62,578 nucleotides of DNA from an uncultured Mediterraneibacter sp. (GTDB lineage Bacteria; Bacillota; Clostridia; Lachnospirales; Lachnospiraceae): positions 1 to 62,578 of the forward strand of contig NZ_CAKRGI010000011.1 of assembly GCF_934330165.1 (NCBI RefSeq). The letters are read 5' to 3'. The notes under the pieces are model-generated. The model searched no databases, was not told the DNA's origin, and saw only the letters and a list, made by a program, of their open reading frames with translations. Within the stretch, counting starts at the first letter, position 1, and each line of letters starts with the position of its first letter. This document shows, piece by piece, positions 33,558 through 43,002 of the stretch. The translations under genes were made by a program, and so were the position numbers.

Positions 33558-34457
33558 ATGGATAAGAAAGCACAGGTAGAGCAGCTTACCACTTATATGG
33601 CAAACTTTGTTTCTTATATTGGTAAAGTCCTGCCAGACGACATCAAGGCGAAGATTGACGAACTCGCCGAAAAAGAGGACAGTCCTCTTTCAAAAGTCAT
33701 CTATGAAACTATGAAAAGAAATCAGGTTCTTGCCAAAGAGCTGAACCGTCCAAGCTGTCAGGATACCGGAGTATTGCAGTTCTGGGTAAAATGTGGAACA
33801 AACTTCCCACTGATCGGAGAACTGGAGGCTCTTTTGAAAGAAGCCGTTGTAAAGGCAACTTTTGAAGCCCCACTCCGCCATAACAGTGTTGAGACATTTG
33901 ACGAATACAATACCGGAAAGAACGTCGGAAAAGGTACTCCTACTGTATTTTGGGATATTGTACCGGACAGTGACCAGTGTGAAATCTATACATACATGGC
34001 AGGCGGCGGATGTACACTTCCTGGTAAAGCAATGGTTCTCATGCCGGGGGAAGGTTATGAAGGTGTCACAAAATTTGTTCTCGATGTAATGACATCTTAC
34101 GGATTAAATGCATGTCCTCCGCTGCTGGTCGGTGTCGGTGTTGCTACTTCTGTTGAGACTGCTGCACTTCTTTCCAAAAAGGCACTTATGAGACCTCTTG
34201 GAAGTCACAATGAAAATGAACGTGCGGCCTCTATGGAAAAACTTCTGGAAGATGGAATCAACGCAATCGGACTTGGACCTCAGGGAATGGGCGGAAAGTA
34301 CTCTGTTATGGGCGTTCATATTGAAAATACAGCAAGACATCCTTCCACGATTGGTGTTGCTGTTAACGTTGGATGCTGGTCCCACAGACGTGGTCACATT
34401 ATTTTTGATAAAGATCTGAACTATACAATCACAACACATTCGGGGGTGACTTTATAA
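33558..34457 (+). CDS. ttdA: L(+)-tartrate dehydratase alpha subunit
   Basis: 299 residues, collinear with E. coli TtdA throughout: NRPSCQDTG, the [13 protein letters not shown] stretch, [39 protein letters not shown] and [10 protein letters not shown]. The three cysteines ([19 protein letters not shown]) are the expected [4Fe-4S] ligands of class I fumarase-type hydro-lyases. With TtdB it converts L-tartrate to oxaloacetate. AGGAGGAAC ribosome site; stop overlaps the start region of ttdB by one base. A class I fumarase role cannot be fully excluded. Confidence 0.9.
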   Translation: MDKKAQVEQLTTYMANFVSYIGKVLPDDIKAKIDELAEKEDSPLSKVIYETMKRNQVLAKELNRPSCQDTGVLQFWVKCGTNFPLIGELEALLKEAVVKATFEAPLRHNSVETFDEYNTGKNVGKGTPTVFWDIVPDSDQCEIYTYMAGGGCTLPGKAMVLMPGEGYEGVTKFVLDVMTSYGLNACPPLLVGVGVATSVETAALLSKKALMRPLGSHNENERAASMEKLLEDGINAIGLGPQGMGGKYSVMGVHIENTARHPSTIGVAVNVGCWSHRRGHIIFDKDLNYTITTHSGVTL

Positions 34458-35083
34458 TGTTAGAAATCAAAGACGGAAAGAAAATCTTAACTACACCAAT
34501 CTCAGCAGAAGATCTTGCTGATATCCACGCTGGAGATATCGTATATCTCAATGGAAGTATGACAACCTGCCGCGACGTTGCTCACAGACGCCTCGTAGAA
34601 GAAGGACGGGAACTTCCTGTCAATGTAAGAGACGCTGCTATTTTCCATGCGGGTCCGATTATCCGTCCGCTGGACAATGATAAGTTTGAAATGGTATCTG
34701 TTGGACCGACAACCAGTATGCGTATGGAAAAATTTGAATATGAATTTGTAAGAGAAACCGGAGTACGCATTATCATCGGTAAGGGTGGAATGAAAGAAAA
34801 TACAGAGCGTGCCTGCAAAGAATTTGGTGCGATCCACTGTGTCTTTCCTGCCGGAAATGCAGTTGTTGCCGCTACAGAAGTAGAAGAGATCGTAGATGCA
34901 CAGTGGAGAGACCTTGGAATGCCTGAAACATTATGGCACTGCCGCGTAAAAGAATTTGGACCTCTGATCGTATCCATCGATGCAGAAGGCCGCAACTTAT
35001 TTGAAGAGAATAAAGTGATCTTCAATGAAAAAAAAGATAAAGCGATCGAAGAGATCTGTAAACACGTCAGCTTTATCAAATAA
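34457..35083 (+). CDS. ttdB: L(+)-tartrate dehydratase beta subunit
   Basis: 208 residues, close to Ttd[61 protein letters not shown], and the C-terminal [14 protein letters not shown] and [11 protein letters not shown]. Swivelling domain that completes the active site of the dehydratase. Immediately follows ttdA (one-base overlap) and is closed by a strong terminator. Confidence 0.92.
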   Translation: MLEIKDGKKILTTPISAEDLADIHAGDIVYLNGSMTTCRDVAHRRLVEEGRELPVNVRDAAIFHAGPIIRPLDNDKFEMVSVGPTTSMRMEKFEYEFVRETGVRIIIGKGGMKENTERACKEFGAIHCVFPAGNAVVAATEVEEIVDAQWRDLGMPETLWHCRVKEFGPLIVSIDAEGRNLFEENKVIFNEKKDKAIEEICKHVSFIK

Positions 35084-35127
35084 ACTCTGAAATATACCAA
35101 AATTATTGCCATGTTATTGTTATAATC

Positions 35128-35164
35128 CCCCGGAAGAATGTTACTGCCAACCATTCTTCCGGGG
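35128..35164. terminator. terminator behind ttdB, shared with the convergent nuclease gene
   Basis: Perfect 13-bp stem CCCCGGAAGAATG/CATTCTTCCGGGG with an 11-base loop, followed on the plus strand by AACTCTCTTTTT. Confidence 0.9.
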
Positions 35165-35225
35165 AACTCTCTTTTTATAATTATATAATGATCTGAACAT
35201 CTTTCTGACCTGAAGATTACAATGC

Positions 35226-36224
35226 CTAAGGATGACAACTCCCACAAGGCTCATATCCTTCGTCGATCAACGTCTGTCTTGATCCCGTATATTCATCTTT
35301 ATTTTTAGCCTTGATCTTCTTTGCACCGGAACATTCCGGTTTATGAAATTTCTTTGTATTCTTATTGAGAATATACATCTGCTCCTTTGTATCTGAAGGC
35401 TCTGCCTCTGTACCGTCTGCCCATTTCCCTTCCGGCTCTGCAATCTCATCGCCTTCCCAGTTTTCTCCGGTTTTATAATCAATCACTACATACGGCTGTA
35501 CATTATATACATATACATTAAAGCTGATTCCCGCTCCATCATCTTCTACTGACTCTGCCTGCATCTGTACTCCTGAGGCAATCAGGTCATCCCTCTCAAA
35601 AACCGGTGTCACACGGTACATCACATGATTGTCGGTTTCTTTGATATACGCTGCCACCTCATCCTCGAAAGGCAGCATACCTTCCACATTCATATAGCGT
35701 GTTCCCGTGATCAGATTCTCTTCATTTGCATTCTCACCTGTCAACTGGTATCCGATCAGGTGGCAACGGTTATACACATATCCGCCATCTACAGTATCAT
35801 AGGATTTATTCTTCCAGCCGGTCGGCTTCACACTGCTGATACTCTCCCTCGCTTCTGTCGGCATCAGATCCTGTCCGATGCACGCTTCTGCCGTCTGACA
35901 TCTTCCAAGTTCATCCAGTTCACTGTAATCCTCATAGGATACTGTCGTAAGCTCTTCTTCCGTAAACTCCGGCTGATTATCATTTACCTCCACATATGGC
36001 TCTCCTGAATATGCCGGAACATCATCAACCGTCACATAGGATTCACTGTCCAAACCTTTTTCTTCGGCAGAATGATCTTCTGCCGCCACTTTCGTGCCTG
36101 ACTGAGTATTGCTGTCTTTCCCTGAATCCGTCTGCCCCTGGTTACCGCAGGAAGTCAGACATACTGACAGAATCAGCAGCAATCCGGTCAGAAAACCATA
36201 AGTTCTTCTCTTTTTATCTTTCAT
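35226..36224 (-). CDS. secreted DNA/RNA non-specific endonuclease lipoprotein
   Basis: Start at the ATG at 36224 behind AGGGAGACGAAT. 332 residues. N-terminal lipoprotein signal (LLLILSVCLTSCGNQ, acylated Cys near residue 26). The middle holds an NUC1/EndA-type nuclease with YNRCHLIGYQLTGENANEENLITGT (catalytic His and metal Asn). The extreme C-terminus (residues about 285-330, KKFHKPECSGAKKI ... GYEPCGSCHP) is a small Cys/His module like the Ada-type metal-binding tail found on some secreted nucleases. Degrades external DNA, for nutrition or competition. Confidence 0.88.
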   Translation of the reverse strand: MKDKKRRTYGFLTGLLLILSVCLTSCGNQGQTDSGKDSNTQSGTKVAAEDHSAEEKGLDSESYVTVDDVPAYSGEPYVEVNDNQPEFTEEELTTVSYEDYSELDELGRCQTAEACIGQDLMPTEARESISSVKPTGWKNKSYDTVDGGYVYNRCHLIGYQLTGENANEENLITGTRYMNVEGMLPFEDEVAAYIKETDNHVMYRVTPVFERDDLIASGVQMQAESVEDDGAGISFNVYVYNVQPYVVIDYKTGENWEGDEIAEPEGKWADGTEAEPSDTKEQMYILNKNTKKFHKPECSGAKKIKAKNKDEYTGSRQTLIDEGYEPCGSCHP

Positions 36225-36379
36225 ATTCGTCTCCCTGTTCATCCGTACTGCTCTGTACGATCATTCTTCTTTATCCCCCGGTCTTTGAAATCTTCTTTCT
36301 ATAAATGAATCAATCTATTATATAACACGAATATATGTTCTTTCAATCTTTTTACATACAAAAGTTCTTTTTCTTTGTA

Positions 36380-36408
36380 TTTTCAAGCCGGGATTTTTAT
36401 GCTATGAT
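36380..36408 (+). promoter_or_regulatory. candidate lepB promoter
   Basis: TTTTCA, 17 bp, TATGAT; predicted start near 36415, about 30 bases before the chosen start codon. Confidence 0.5.
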
Positions 36409-36445
36409 TACAGAGTCAGCTTCTGACAGAAATGAGGTATCATTT

Positions 36446-37009
36446 ATGAATATACGGCATGAAAGAAAAGAGAAAGAAGAGTCAGTTTCCACAGCAAGAG
36501 AATTATTTCAGTGGGTAGCCGCCATTGTTGCTGCTGTTCTGATCGCACTGGCTATAGATAATTTTGTTATTGTAAATGCACAGATTCCTTCCGGATCTAT
36601 GGAAAATACGATTATGACCGGTGACCGCGTCATTGGAAACCGGTTTGCATACAGTTTCAGCGATCCGCAGCGGTTTGATATTATTATTTTCCGCTATCCG
36701 GATGACGAAAGTCAATTATTCATCAAAAGGATCATCGGACTTCCCGGAGAAACGGTTGAGATCCGGGATGGAAAAATCTATCTGAATGGTTCTGATGAAC
36801 CGCTTGAGGATGTGCAGACGAAGGAAACCATGGTCGGATCTTTCGGTCCGTATACAGTACCGGAGAACAGTTATTTTGTCATGGGAGACAACCGCAACGA
36901 CTCCAAAGATTCCCGCTACTGGACCAATACTTTTGTTACAAAAGATGAGATTCTCGGAAAGGCGATCTTCCGCTACTGGCCGATTTCTGAATTTAAAATT
37001 CTTGAATAA
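36446..37009 (+). CDS. lepB: type I signal peptidase
   Basis: Start at the ATG at 36446 (GAGGT site, and the promoter at 36380-36408 excludes the longer frame). 187 residues: cytoplasmic N-terminus, one membrane segment (about 20-42), catalytic Ser in PSGSMENTI, catalytic Lys in FIKRIIGLPGE and the GDNRNDSKDSRYW box. Cleaves signal peptides of exported proteins such as the pilins and the GH84 enzyme in this window. Stands alone between divergent and convergent neighbours. Confidence 0.95.
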   Translation: MNIRHERKEKEESVSTARELFQWVAAIVAAVLIALAIDNFVIVNAQIPSGSMENTIMTGDRVIGNRFAYSFSDPQRFDIIIFRYPDDESQLFIKRIIGLPGETVEIRDGKIYLNGSDEPLEDVQTKETMVGSFGPYTVPENSYFVMGDNRNDSKDSRYWTNTFVTKDEILGKAIFRYWPISEFKILE

Positions 37010-37019
37010 GATTTTTCCA

Positions 37020-37068
37020 AAAGAGGTGTGCGAAAATGAGAATCATATTTCGCACACCTCTTTTTTTA
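37020..37068. terminator. bidirectional terminator between lepB and the cyclo-ligase gene
   Basis: AGAGGTGTGCGAAA pairs with TTTCGCACACCTCT; T-run on the plus strand and A/T-rich flank on the other. Serves both convergent genes. Confidence 0.9.
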
Positions 37069-37654
37069 TTCTGATAATCCCATTTTCTGATATCACCAGA
37101 TCCATCCGCTCATCATGTTCCTCTGTTGGAATTTCATCACACATCAGACTTTCTCTGCACAGAATTGCTTTTTTACAGTCTTCCGGCATTTTCTCAAGAT
37201 AACGGTCATAATACCCCCCGCCATGTCCGAGCCGTTCCCCCTTCCGGTTACAGGAAATACATGGGATGATCGCAAACTGGATTTCTGTCGGATCAAGGAT
37301 TATATCACATTCTTCTCCCGGCTCCAGAATTCCGTAGGATCCACTTTTTAACTGTTCTAAGTTCTGAATTTCACAGGCATCCATCATTCCTTTTCCGGTA
37401 CATTTAGGAACTCCCAGTCTTTTTCCACTGTCCAGTATTTCTTGCAAAAGCGGAATGGTATTAATTTCTTTTCCGGTACTGACATAGCAAAAAATTGTGT
37501 CGGCATTTTTATATTCTGCAAGAGATTTTATCTGATGAAGGATTCTTTTATCCGACTCTTCAGTTTCTTGTCTGGATAGTTGGGATATTTTTTTCTTTAC
37601 TTTGGCTCTTAATTCTTTCTTTTGTTCTTTAATTATTTCATTTTTTGTATCCAT
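37043..37654 (-). CDS. 5-formyltetrahydrofolate cyclo-ligase
   Basis: 203 residues. ATP-dependent conversion of 5-formyl-THF to 5,10-methenyl-THF. The signature IPCISCNRKGERLGHGGGYYDRYL is complete, with basic N-terminal ATP-binding residues (KKELRAKVKKK). The end of the gene overlaps the terminator stem. No strong ribosome site is seen before its ATG. Confidence 0.93.
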   Translation of the reverse strand: MDTKNEIIKEQKKELRAKVKKKISQLSRQETEESDKRILHQIKSLAEYKNADTIFCYVSTGKEINTIPLLQEILDSGKRLGVPKCTGKGMMDACEIQNLEQLKSGSYGILEPGEECDIILDPTEIQFAIIPCISCNRKGERLGHGGGYYDRYLEKMPEDCKKAILCRESLMCDEIPTEEHDERMDLVISENGIIRIKKEVCEI

Positions 37655-37668
37655 TTTGCATATTTCTT

Positions 37669-38301
37669 TTAATTTTTTTCATTAAATCGTATCTTAATAT
37701 ACGATTTAATTTCTTCTACGCACTTTTGGAATCCAAGTTTTCCACTGTTAAGACATAAATCATAATTTCTTGCATCTGCCCATTCATTTCCGGTATGATA
37801 TCTGTAGAAATCACCTCTGAACCGATCCGTCTTTTCAATATATTTCTGCATCTCTTTCTCTGTCATACTGTTACGTTCTAAAGCACGCTCCAGACAGAAC
37901 TTCTTATCTGCATGTATAAAGACACTGACTACATTCGGATTTTCTTTCAGGACATAATCTGCACATCTTCCTACGATCACACAGGATTCCTTTTCTGCCA
38001 GATCCCGGATCACCTTTGCCTGATAATTGAACAGGTTATCATCTGATACAAAATCTCTGTCCTCAGGAGTAAGAAGCTCTCCGTCATACGGACGGCTCAG
38101 AATCTTAAACCATGGAGCTTTCTTGATCTTTTCATCTGACATCCCGAATAAGCCTTCATTAATTCCACTTTCCTCTGAAGCCATCTTAAGGATCTCCCTG
38201 CTATAACAGTTGATTCCCAGCTCCTTTGCAAGCATTGCACCTATCGTCTTTCCCCCACTACCATACTGCCTGGCGATCGTAATTACAATATTCTCACCCA
38301 T
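37669..38301 (-). CDS. cytidylate kinase-like family protein
   Basis: 210 residues with a P-loop at the N-terminus (ITIARQYGSGGKTIGAML) and the LID-type GRCADYVL and FIHADKKFCLERALERN segments. Belongs to the 'cytidylate kinase 2' group, common in Clostridia, whose substrate is unproven; it is not the housekeeping Cmk. Between livF and the cyclo-ligase, tight spacing, good AGGAGGG site. Confidence 0.85.
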   Translation of the reverse strand: MGENIVITIARQYGSGGKTIGAMLAKELGINCYSREILKMASEESGINEGLFGMSDEKIKKAPWFKILSRPYDGELLTPEDRDFVSDDNLFNYQAKVIRDLAEKESCVIVGRCADYVLKENPNVVSVFIHADKKFCLERALERNSMTEKEMQKYIEKTDRFRGDFYRYHTGNEWADARNYDLCLNSGKLGFQKCVEEIKSYIKIRFNEKN

Positions 38302-38313
38302 GAGATATCCCTC

Positions 38314-39024
38314 CTATTCACCTAAGTATGCCTTTTTAACGGCTTCATCCTCCAACAGATCTTTCGCCTTGCCGGACATCGTGATCGTTCCTGTCTCAAG
38401 CACATAAGCCCTGTCTGAAATAGAAAGTGCTTTCTTTGCATTCTGCTCTACCAGAAGAACCGTTGTTCCACTCTCACTTACTGCACGGATAATATCAAAG
38501 ATTTCATTTACAAAGATCGGTGAAAGTCCCATGGACGGTTCATCCATCAGGATAATTTTCGGCTTTGACATCAATGCACGCCCCATTGCAAGCATCTGCT
38601 GTTCTCCACCACTCAGGGTTCCTGCCATCTGGTTTTTCCGTTCTTCCAAACGCGGGAATCTTTTGTATACATTTGCAAGACTTTCTTCAATCTCTTTCTT
38701 ATCTTTTCTTGTATATGCTCCCATTTTCAGGTTCTCATATACACTTAACTCTGCGAAAACACGTCTTCCCTCAGGAACATGTGCCATTCCCATAGATACG
38801 ATCTTATGAGCAGGTACTTTCGTGATATCTTTTCCTTCAAATAAAACCGATCCTGACTTTGGTGCAAGCAGTCCTGTGATCGTATGCAGAGTTGTCGTCT
38901 TTCCTGCACCATTTGCTCCGATCAGAGCAATAACTTCCCCCTGATTTACGTCGAAGGAGATGCCTTTGATCGCATGGATCATTCCATAATATACCTGTAA
39001 GTCTCTGACTTCAAGCATTGCCAT
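38314..39024 (-). CDS. livF: branched-chain-type ABC transporter ATP-binding protein LivF
   Basis: Start at the ATG at 39024 (AAGGAGG eight bases upstream, right after the livG stop). 236 residues: Walker A GANGAGKTT, signature LSGGEQQMLAMGRAL, Walker B ILMDEPSMGL. LivF family by length and by the short C-terminus (DLLEDEAVKKAYLGE). Energises the permease pair encoded upstream. Confidence 0.93.
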   Translation of the reverse strand: MAMLEVRDLQVYYGMIHAIKGISFDVNQGEVIALIGANGAGKTTTLHTITGLLAPKSGSVLFEGKDITKVPAHKIVSMGMAHVPEGRRVFAELSVYENLKMGAYTRKDKKEIEESLANVYKRFPRLEERKNQMAGTLSGGEQQMLAMGRALMSKPKIILMDEPSMGLSPIFVNEIFDIIRAVSESGTTVLLVEQNAKKALSISDRAYVLETGTITMSGKAKDLLEDEAVKKAYLGE

Positions 39025-39037
39025 AGCTTTTTCCTCC

Positions 39038-39799
39038 TTACTCTCCAAGATATGCCGTAATGACTTTCGGGTCATTCAGTACATCACTCGTCTTTCCCTG
39101 TGCAAGAACTTCACCGAAATTAAGAACTGTCAGTTCCTCACAGATTCCGCTTACAAGCTTCATATCATGCTCGATCAGCAGGATCGTCATATGAAATTCG
39201 TCTCTGACGAAACGGATCATATCCATCAGTTCTCCGGTCTCATTCGGGTTCATACCTGCTGCCGGCTCATCCAGAAGCAACAGCTTCGGGTCTGTGGCGA
39301 GGGCTCTTGCAATCTCAAGCTTTCTCTGCTGTCCATACGGAAGATTGGCAGCCTGATGATCTGCATATTTTTCAAGCTCAAATACTTTCAACAGTTCCAT
39401 AGCTCTGTCGTCCATCTCTTTTTCCACCTTCCGGTAACTCGGAAGACGTAAAATTCCGCTCAGAGTCGAATACGAATGATGATTATGCAGTCCTGCTTTT
39501 ACATTGTCCAGGACACTCAGCTGCTTGAAAAGACGGATATTCTGAAACGTTCTCGCAATCCCGGCTTTACTAATCTCAATATTGCGTTCACCGGTAATAT
39601 CTTTTCCGTCAAGTATCACCTTTCCTGCATCCGGCTTATAAACTCCGGTCAGAAGGTTAAATACGGTCGTCTTTCCTGCACCATTTGGTCCGATCAGACC
39701 ATAAAGCTGTTCTTTCTGAATCGTAAGATCAAATTCATTTACAGCACGGAGACCACCGAAAGAGATTCCCAGATTCTTTACATCCAACAATATACTCAT
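39038..39799 (-). CDS. livG: branched-chain-type ABC transporter ATP-binding protein LivG
   Basis: 253 residues. Walker A GPNGAGKTT, LPYGQQRKLEIARAL signature, Walker B LLLLDEPAAGMNP; the AAGMNPNET stretch is typical for LivG. 2 bp from livM, coupled translation. Confidence 0.93.
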   Translation of the reverse strand: MSILLDVKNLGISFGGLRAVNEFDLTIQKEQLYGLIGPNGAGKTTVFNLLTGVYKPDAGKVILDGKDITGERNIEISKAGIARTFQNIRLFKQLSVLDNVKAGLHNHHSYSTLSGILRLPSYRKVEKEMDDRAMELLKVFELEKYADHQAANLPYGQQRKLEIARALATDPKLLLLDEPAAGMNPNETGELMDMIRFVRDEFHMTILLIEHDMKLVSGICEELTVLNFGEVLAQGKTSDVLNDPKVITAYLGE

Positions 39800-39801
39800 T
39801 C

Positions 39802-40890
39802 TTATTCAGCCTCCTTTGCTTTTTTCCCGAAACTAAAATGCTTCTTTCTCCAGTCGTTGAGTTTTTCTCTCCACTCAATCGCTTTTGGAGACCAGTTAAA
39901 GAGCATCATGACGATCAGCACGATCGCATAGATCAGCATACGGTAATCCTTCATTCCACGGAGAAGCTCCGGCAGAAGTGTCAGGATCACTGCCGCAATG
40001 ATCGAGCCACGGATATTTCCGATTCCGCCAAGTACTACAAATACCAGGATTGTAATGGACATATTGTATCCAAAGTTGTTCGTATTCGCTGTCAGCGTAG
40101 ACAGATTATGTGCATACAGAACACCTGCCGCCCCTGCCATTGCAGCAGAAATGGTAAATGCCATCAGCTTATATTTCGTAATGTTGATTCCGATGGATTC
40201 TGCCGCAATACGGTTATCACGAATCGCCATGATCGCACGTCCATCTCTTGAATTGATCAGGTTCTGCACGACAAACAATGTCAACAGAATCAGGATAAAT
40301 CCGATCACAAATGTAGAGTTCTTCGGGGTTCCCGTGATTCCCTGTGGTCCGTTCAGGATAACCGTTCCATCAGCATCCATATTCAATGCCATGACATCCT
40401 TTGTCGTTACATGGAAACCATTGGAATCTTTTCCGATATAAAGTACATTCACCATATTTTTGATGATCTCGCCAAACGCCAGCGTTACAATGGCAAGGTA
40501 ATCCCCTTTCAGTCTCAGTACCGGGATTCCGATCAGCATACCGAAAATCGCTGCTGTCACGATTCCGATCAGAAGTGCCAGGAAAAACCGCAGACCATCT
40601 GAAGCGATCACATCTCTTGTACATTTTGAAAAGAAAGCACTTGTAAATGCACCAACGCACATAAAACCTGCATGACCAAGACTCAGCTCTCCCAGGATAC
40701 CAACAACCAGGTTCAGTGAAACTGCAAGAATAATATAGGTACATAACGGTACCATCAGACCCTGAAGAAGGCTGGAAATACTTCCTGCACTGATCAATGT
40801 CTGCATGATCACAAATGCGAGAATCACCATAGCGTACGTGATCAGATTATTTTTTGTCGTCTTATTCATCTTTTTTAACATCCCATCCAC
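39802..40890 (-). CDS. livM: branched-chain-type ABC transporter permease LivM
   Basis: 362 residues, about ten membrane segments, with the EAA-like loop GEIIKNMVNVLY and GRAIMAIRDNRIAAESIGIN. The GTG start at 40890 follows the livH stop directly; an ATG nine bases inside is an alternative. Basic C-terminal tail after the last segment. Confidence 0.9.
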   Translation of the reverse strand: MDGMLKKMNKTTKNNLITYAMVILAFVIMQTLISAGSISSLLQGLMVPLCTYIILAVSLNLVVGILGELSLGHAGFMCVGAFTSAFFSKCTRDVIASDGLRFFLALLIGIVTAAIFGMLIGIPVLRLKGDYLAIVTLAFGEIIKNMVNVLYIGKDSNGFHVTTKDVMALNMDADGTVILNGPQGITGTPKNSTFVIGFILILLTLFVVQNLINSRDGRAIMAIRDNRIAAESIGINITKYKLMAFTISAAMAGAAGVLYAHNLSTLTANTNNFGYNMSITILVFVVLGGIGNIRGSIIAAVILTLLPELLRGMKDYRMLIYAIVLIVMMLFNWSPKAIEWREKLNDWRKKHFSFGKKAKEAE

Positions 40891-41775
40891 CTACACTTTC
40901 TCCTGAATCTGCTTACCTAAAAGTCCGGTAGGTTTCACCAGCAGCACAACGATCAGTACTGCAAATACAATTGCATCTGCCATCTGGGAAGAAATATATG
41001 CTTTACTGAAAATTTCGATCAGTCCCAGAAGGATCCCTCCGATAAATGCTCCCGGGATCGATCCGATTCCACCAAATACCGCTGCAACAAATGCTTTGAT
41101 TCCCGGCATTGCTCCTGTATACGGTGTGAGACTCGGATAGGTGGAGCAAAGAAGAACCCCGGCAACCGCTGCCAGTCCTGAACCGATCGCAAATGTAAGG
41201 GCGATCGTTCCATTTACATTGATCCCCATTAACTGTGCCGCACCTCTGTCCTCTGATACTGCACGCATCGCCTGACCCGGCTTTGTCTTCTGCACAAATG
41301 TCATCAGCACGACCATGATCACCACGCACACAACGATCGTAACGATCGTCTCTCCTGAAATCTTCAGTTCTCCTCCTGCAACAGAAATGCCTTTCCATTT
41401 GATCACTGAAGGGAATGTCTTTGCGTTCGCTCCAAAGATCAGAAGTGCCACATTCTGTAACAGATAACTGACACCGATCGCTGTGATCAGGACTGCCAGG
41501 GAAGAGGATGCGTTCCTCAATGGTTTATAAGCGATCCGCTCCATCACGACTCCCAGAACTGTACACACAACAATCGAGATCAATACTGCAGCCGGAACCG
41601 GCATCCCTGCCTGATTCATGCTGACGAGAGCAACATATGCACCGATCATGATCACATCACCATGAGCAAAGTTCAGCATCTTGGCAATTCCATATACCAT
41701 TGTATAACCAAGAGCAATGAGTGCATAAACGCTGCCCAGACTAAGTCCGTTTACCAAATACGATATAAAACTCAT
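40891..41775 (-). CDS. livH: branched-chain-type ABC transporter permease LivH
   Basis: 294 residues, eight or so membrane segments, with the family's LGSVYALIALGYTMVYGIAKMLNFAHGD N-terminus and GQAMRAVSEDRGAAQLMGIN loop. First gene of the liv operon. No substrate-binding protein gene adjoins it; a fitting one lies at 54790-55965. Confidence 0.92.
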   Translation of the reverse strand: MSFISYLVNGLSLGSVYALIALGYTMVYGIAKMLNFAHGDVIMIGAYVALVSMNQAGMPVPAAVLISIVVCTVLGVVMERIAYKPLRNASSSLAVLITAIGVSYLLQNVALLIFGANAKTFPSVIKWKGISVAGGELKISGETIVTIVVCVVIMVVLMTFVQKTKPGQAMRAVSEDRGAAQLMGINVNGTIALTFAIGSGLAAVAGVLLCSTYPSLTPYTGAMPGIKAFVAAVFGGIGSIPGAFIGGILLGLIEIFSKAYISSQMADAIVFAVLIVVLLVKPTGLLGKQIQEKV

Positions 41776-41819
41776 ATTCCTTTTCCTCTCATCCTATTTT
41801 ATTGTAGTTTGCTTCTTTC

Positions 41820-41848
41820 ATTATATCACATCACAAAATCAGCCGCAA
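41820..41848 (-). promoter_or_regulatory. liv operon promoter
   Basis: Minus strand TTGCGG, 17 bp, TATAAT. Perfect -10, poor -35. It begins within the tail of the preceding terminator stem and lies about 45 bp before livH. Confidence 0.55.
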
Positions 41849-41911
41849 GAAAAATAGAACGCACTCTGTCTTCGCTTTCATTTTTCCTGCGGCCTTCTTT
41901 GGCTTTTTTCT
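41840..41911 (-). terminator. terminator of the TRAP transporter operon
   Basis: Minus strand GCCGCAGGAAAAAT and ATTTTTCTTGCGGC pair around a 24-base loop, followed by TGATTTTG. Located right behind the dctP stop codon; the T-run is modest. Confidence 0.6.
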
Positions 41912-41939
41912 CTTTTTTTATTTTTTTGATTATCCTTCT

Positions 41940-42938
41940 TTATCTTCCTGTATAAAGATGAAACAATTCTGGATCTGTCACTTTTTCAATCTGGTCATAG
42001 ACCGGAGCACTTGCCTCTTTCATCTGCTCTCTCGTCTCTTCATCGGGCGTTATAATCTCTGTTCCACTTTCCTCGATCTCACGGATCTTTTCACTGATCC
42101 TCTCATCTGACTTCTCTCTTGCATATTTCTTGGCAATCTCTTCTGCCTCACGCAGGATCTTCTGATCTTCTTCTGAAAGCTTTTTATAAAACTCTTCACT
42201 CACGATCAATGAGATCAGATGCGGTACATGATTCGTTTCAATAATATAATCCTGCTGCTCATACAACCGGTTTGAAACGATCACTTCGTATGGATTTTCC
42301 TGTGCGTCGATCGTATGCTGCTGCAATCCGATATACACCTCACTGAAGCTCATGGGAGTCGGATTTGCTTTCAGCTTTTTCCAGAAACTCAACTGATAAG
42401 GATCTTCCATTGTACGGATCTTCTGTCCTTTAAAATCCGAAAAGCTTCTGACTGCTTTATTACTGGACATGACACGGAAACCCTGATCTGCATATCCCAG
42501 CAGTTCATATCCGGCCTCCCGGTAAGACTCCTGTATCCGGCTTAAGAACTCCGGCTGATCTACCTTATCTCTCAGTTCTTCAATATCATCAAACACACAC
42601 GGTGCATCAAAGATTGCTGTATCATCGATAAAATTAACCTGCGGTGCTGTATTCTGTACTACGAATGGGATATCTCCGTCATAGCAGCTCTCCAGCAATT
42701 CTCTGTCTCCGCCAAGTACACTGTTCGGATATACTGTGATCTTGATCCGTCCTTCACTGAGCCTGTCTGCTTCCTCTGCGAACTTTTCTGCATAGATCTG
42801 CGTCACTGTATCCTCAGGGCTGGCAGTTCCGAGCGGATATGCATACCGCTGTTCTGTGCTTTCTTTTCCGGCACACCCAGTAAGCAGCCCCAGAAAGACG
42901 ACGCTCACTATCACGCCTTTCAGTCTTCTATATTTCAT
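41940..42938 (-). CDS. TRAP transporter solute-binding protein (DctP family)
   Basis: Start at the ATG at 42938, 11 bases after AAGGAGA and giving a clean lipoprotein signal (VFLGLLTGCAG). 332 residues. DctP fold hallmarks: VYPNSVLGGDRELLE, RVMSSNKAV, KGQKIRTMEDPYQLSFWKKLKANPTPMSFSEVYIGLQQHTIDAQENP; the conserved Arg in KIRTMED binds the carboxylate of the ligand in this family. The ligand is an organic acid but cannot be named. Last gene of the unit, an order opposite to the common P-Q-M. Confidence 0.9.
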   Translation of the reverse strand: MKYRRLKGVIVSVVFLGLLTGCAGKESTEQRYAYPLGTASPEDTVTQIYAEKFAEEADRLSEGRIKITVYPNSVLGGDRELLESCYDGDIPFVVQNTAPQVNFIDDTAIFDAPCVFDDIEELRDKVDQPEFLSRIQESYREAGYELLGYADQGFRVMSSNKAVRSFSDFKGQKIRTMEDPYQLSFWKKLKANPTPMSFSEVYIGLQQHTIDAQENPYEVIVSNRLYEQQDYIIETNHVPHLISLIVSEEFYKKLSEEDQKILREAEEIAKKYAREKSDERISEKIREIEESGTEIITPDEETREQMKEASAPVYDQIEKVTDPELFHLYTGR

Positions 42939-43002
42939 ATCTGTATCTGTCTCCTTCCATGTCATTTCCTGCAACAACATTCCTGCATATTCTTACACAT
43001 TC

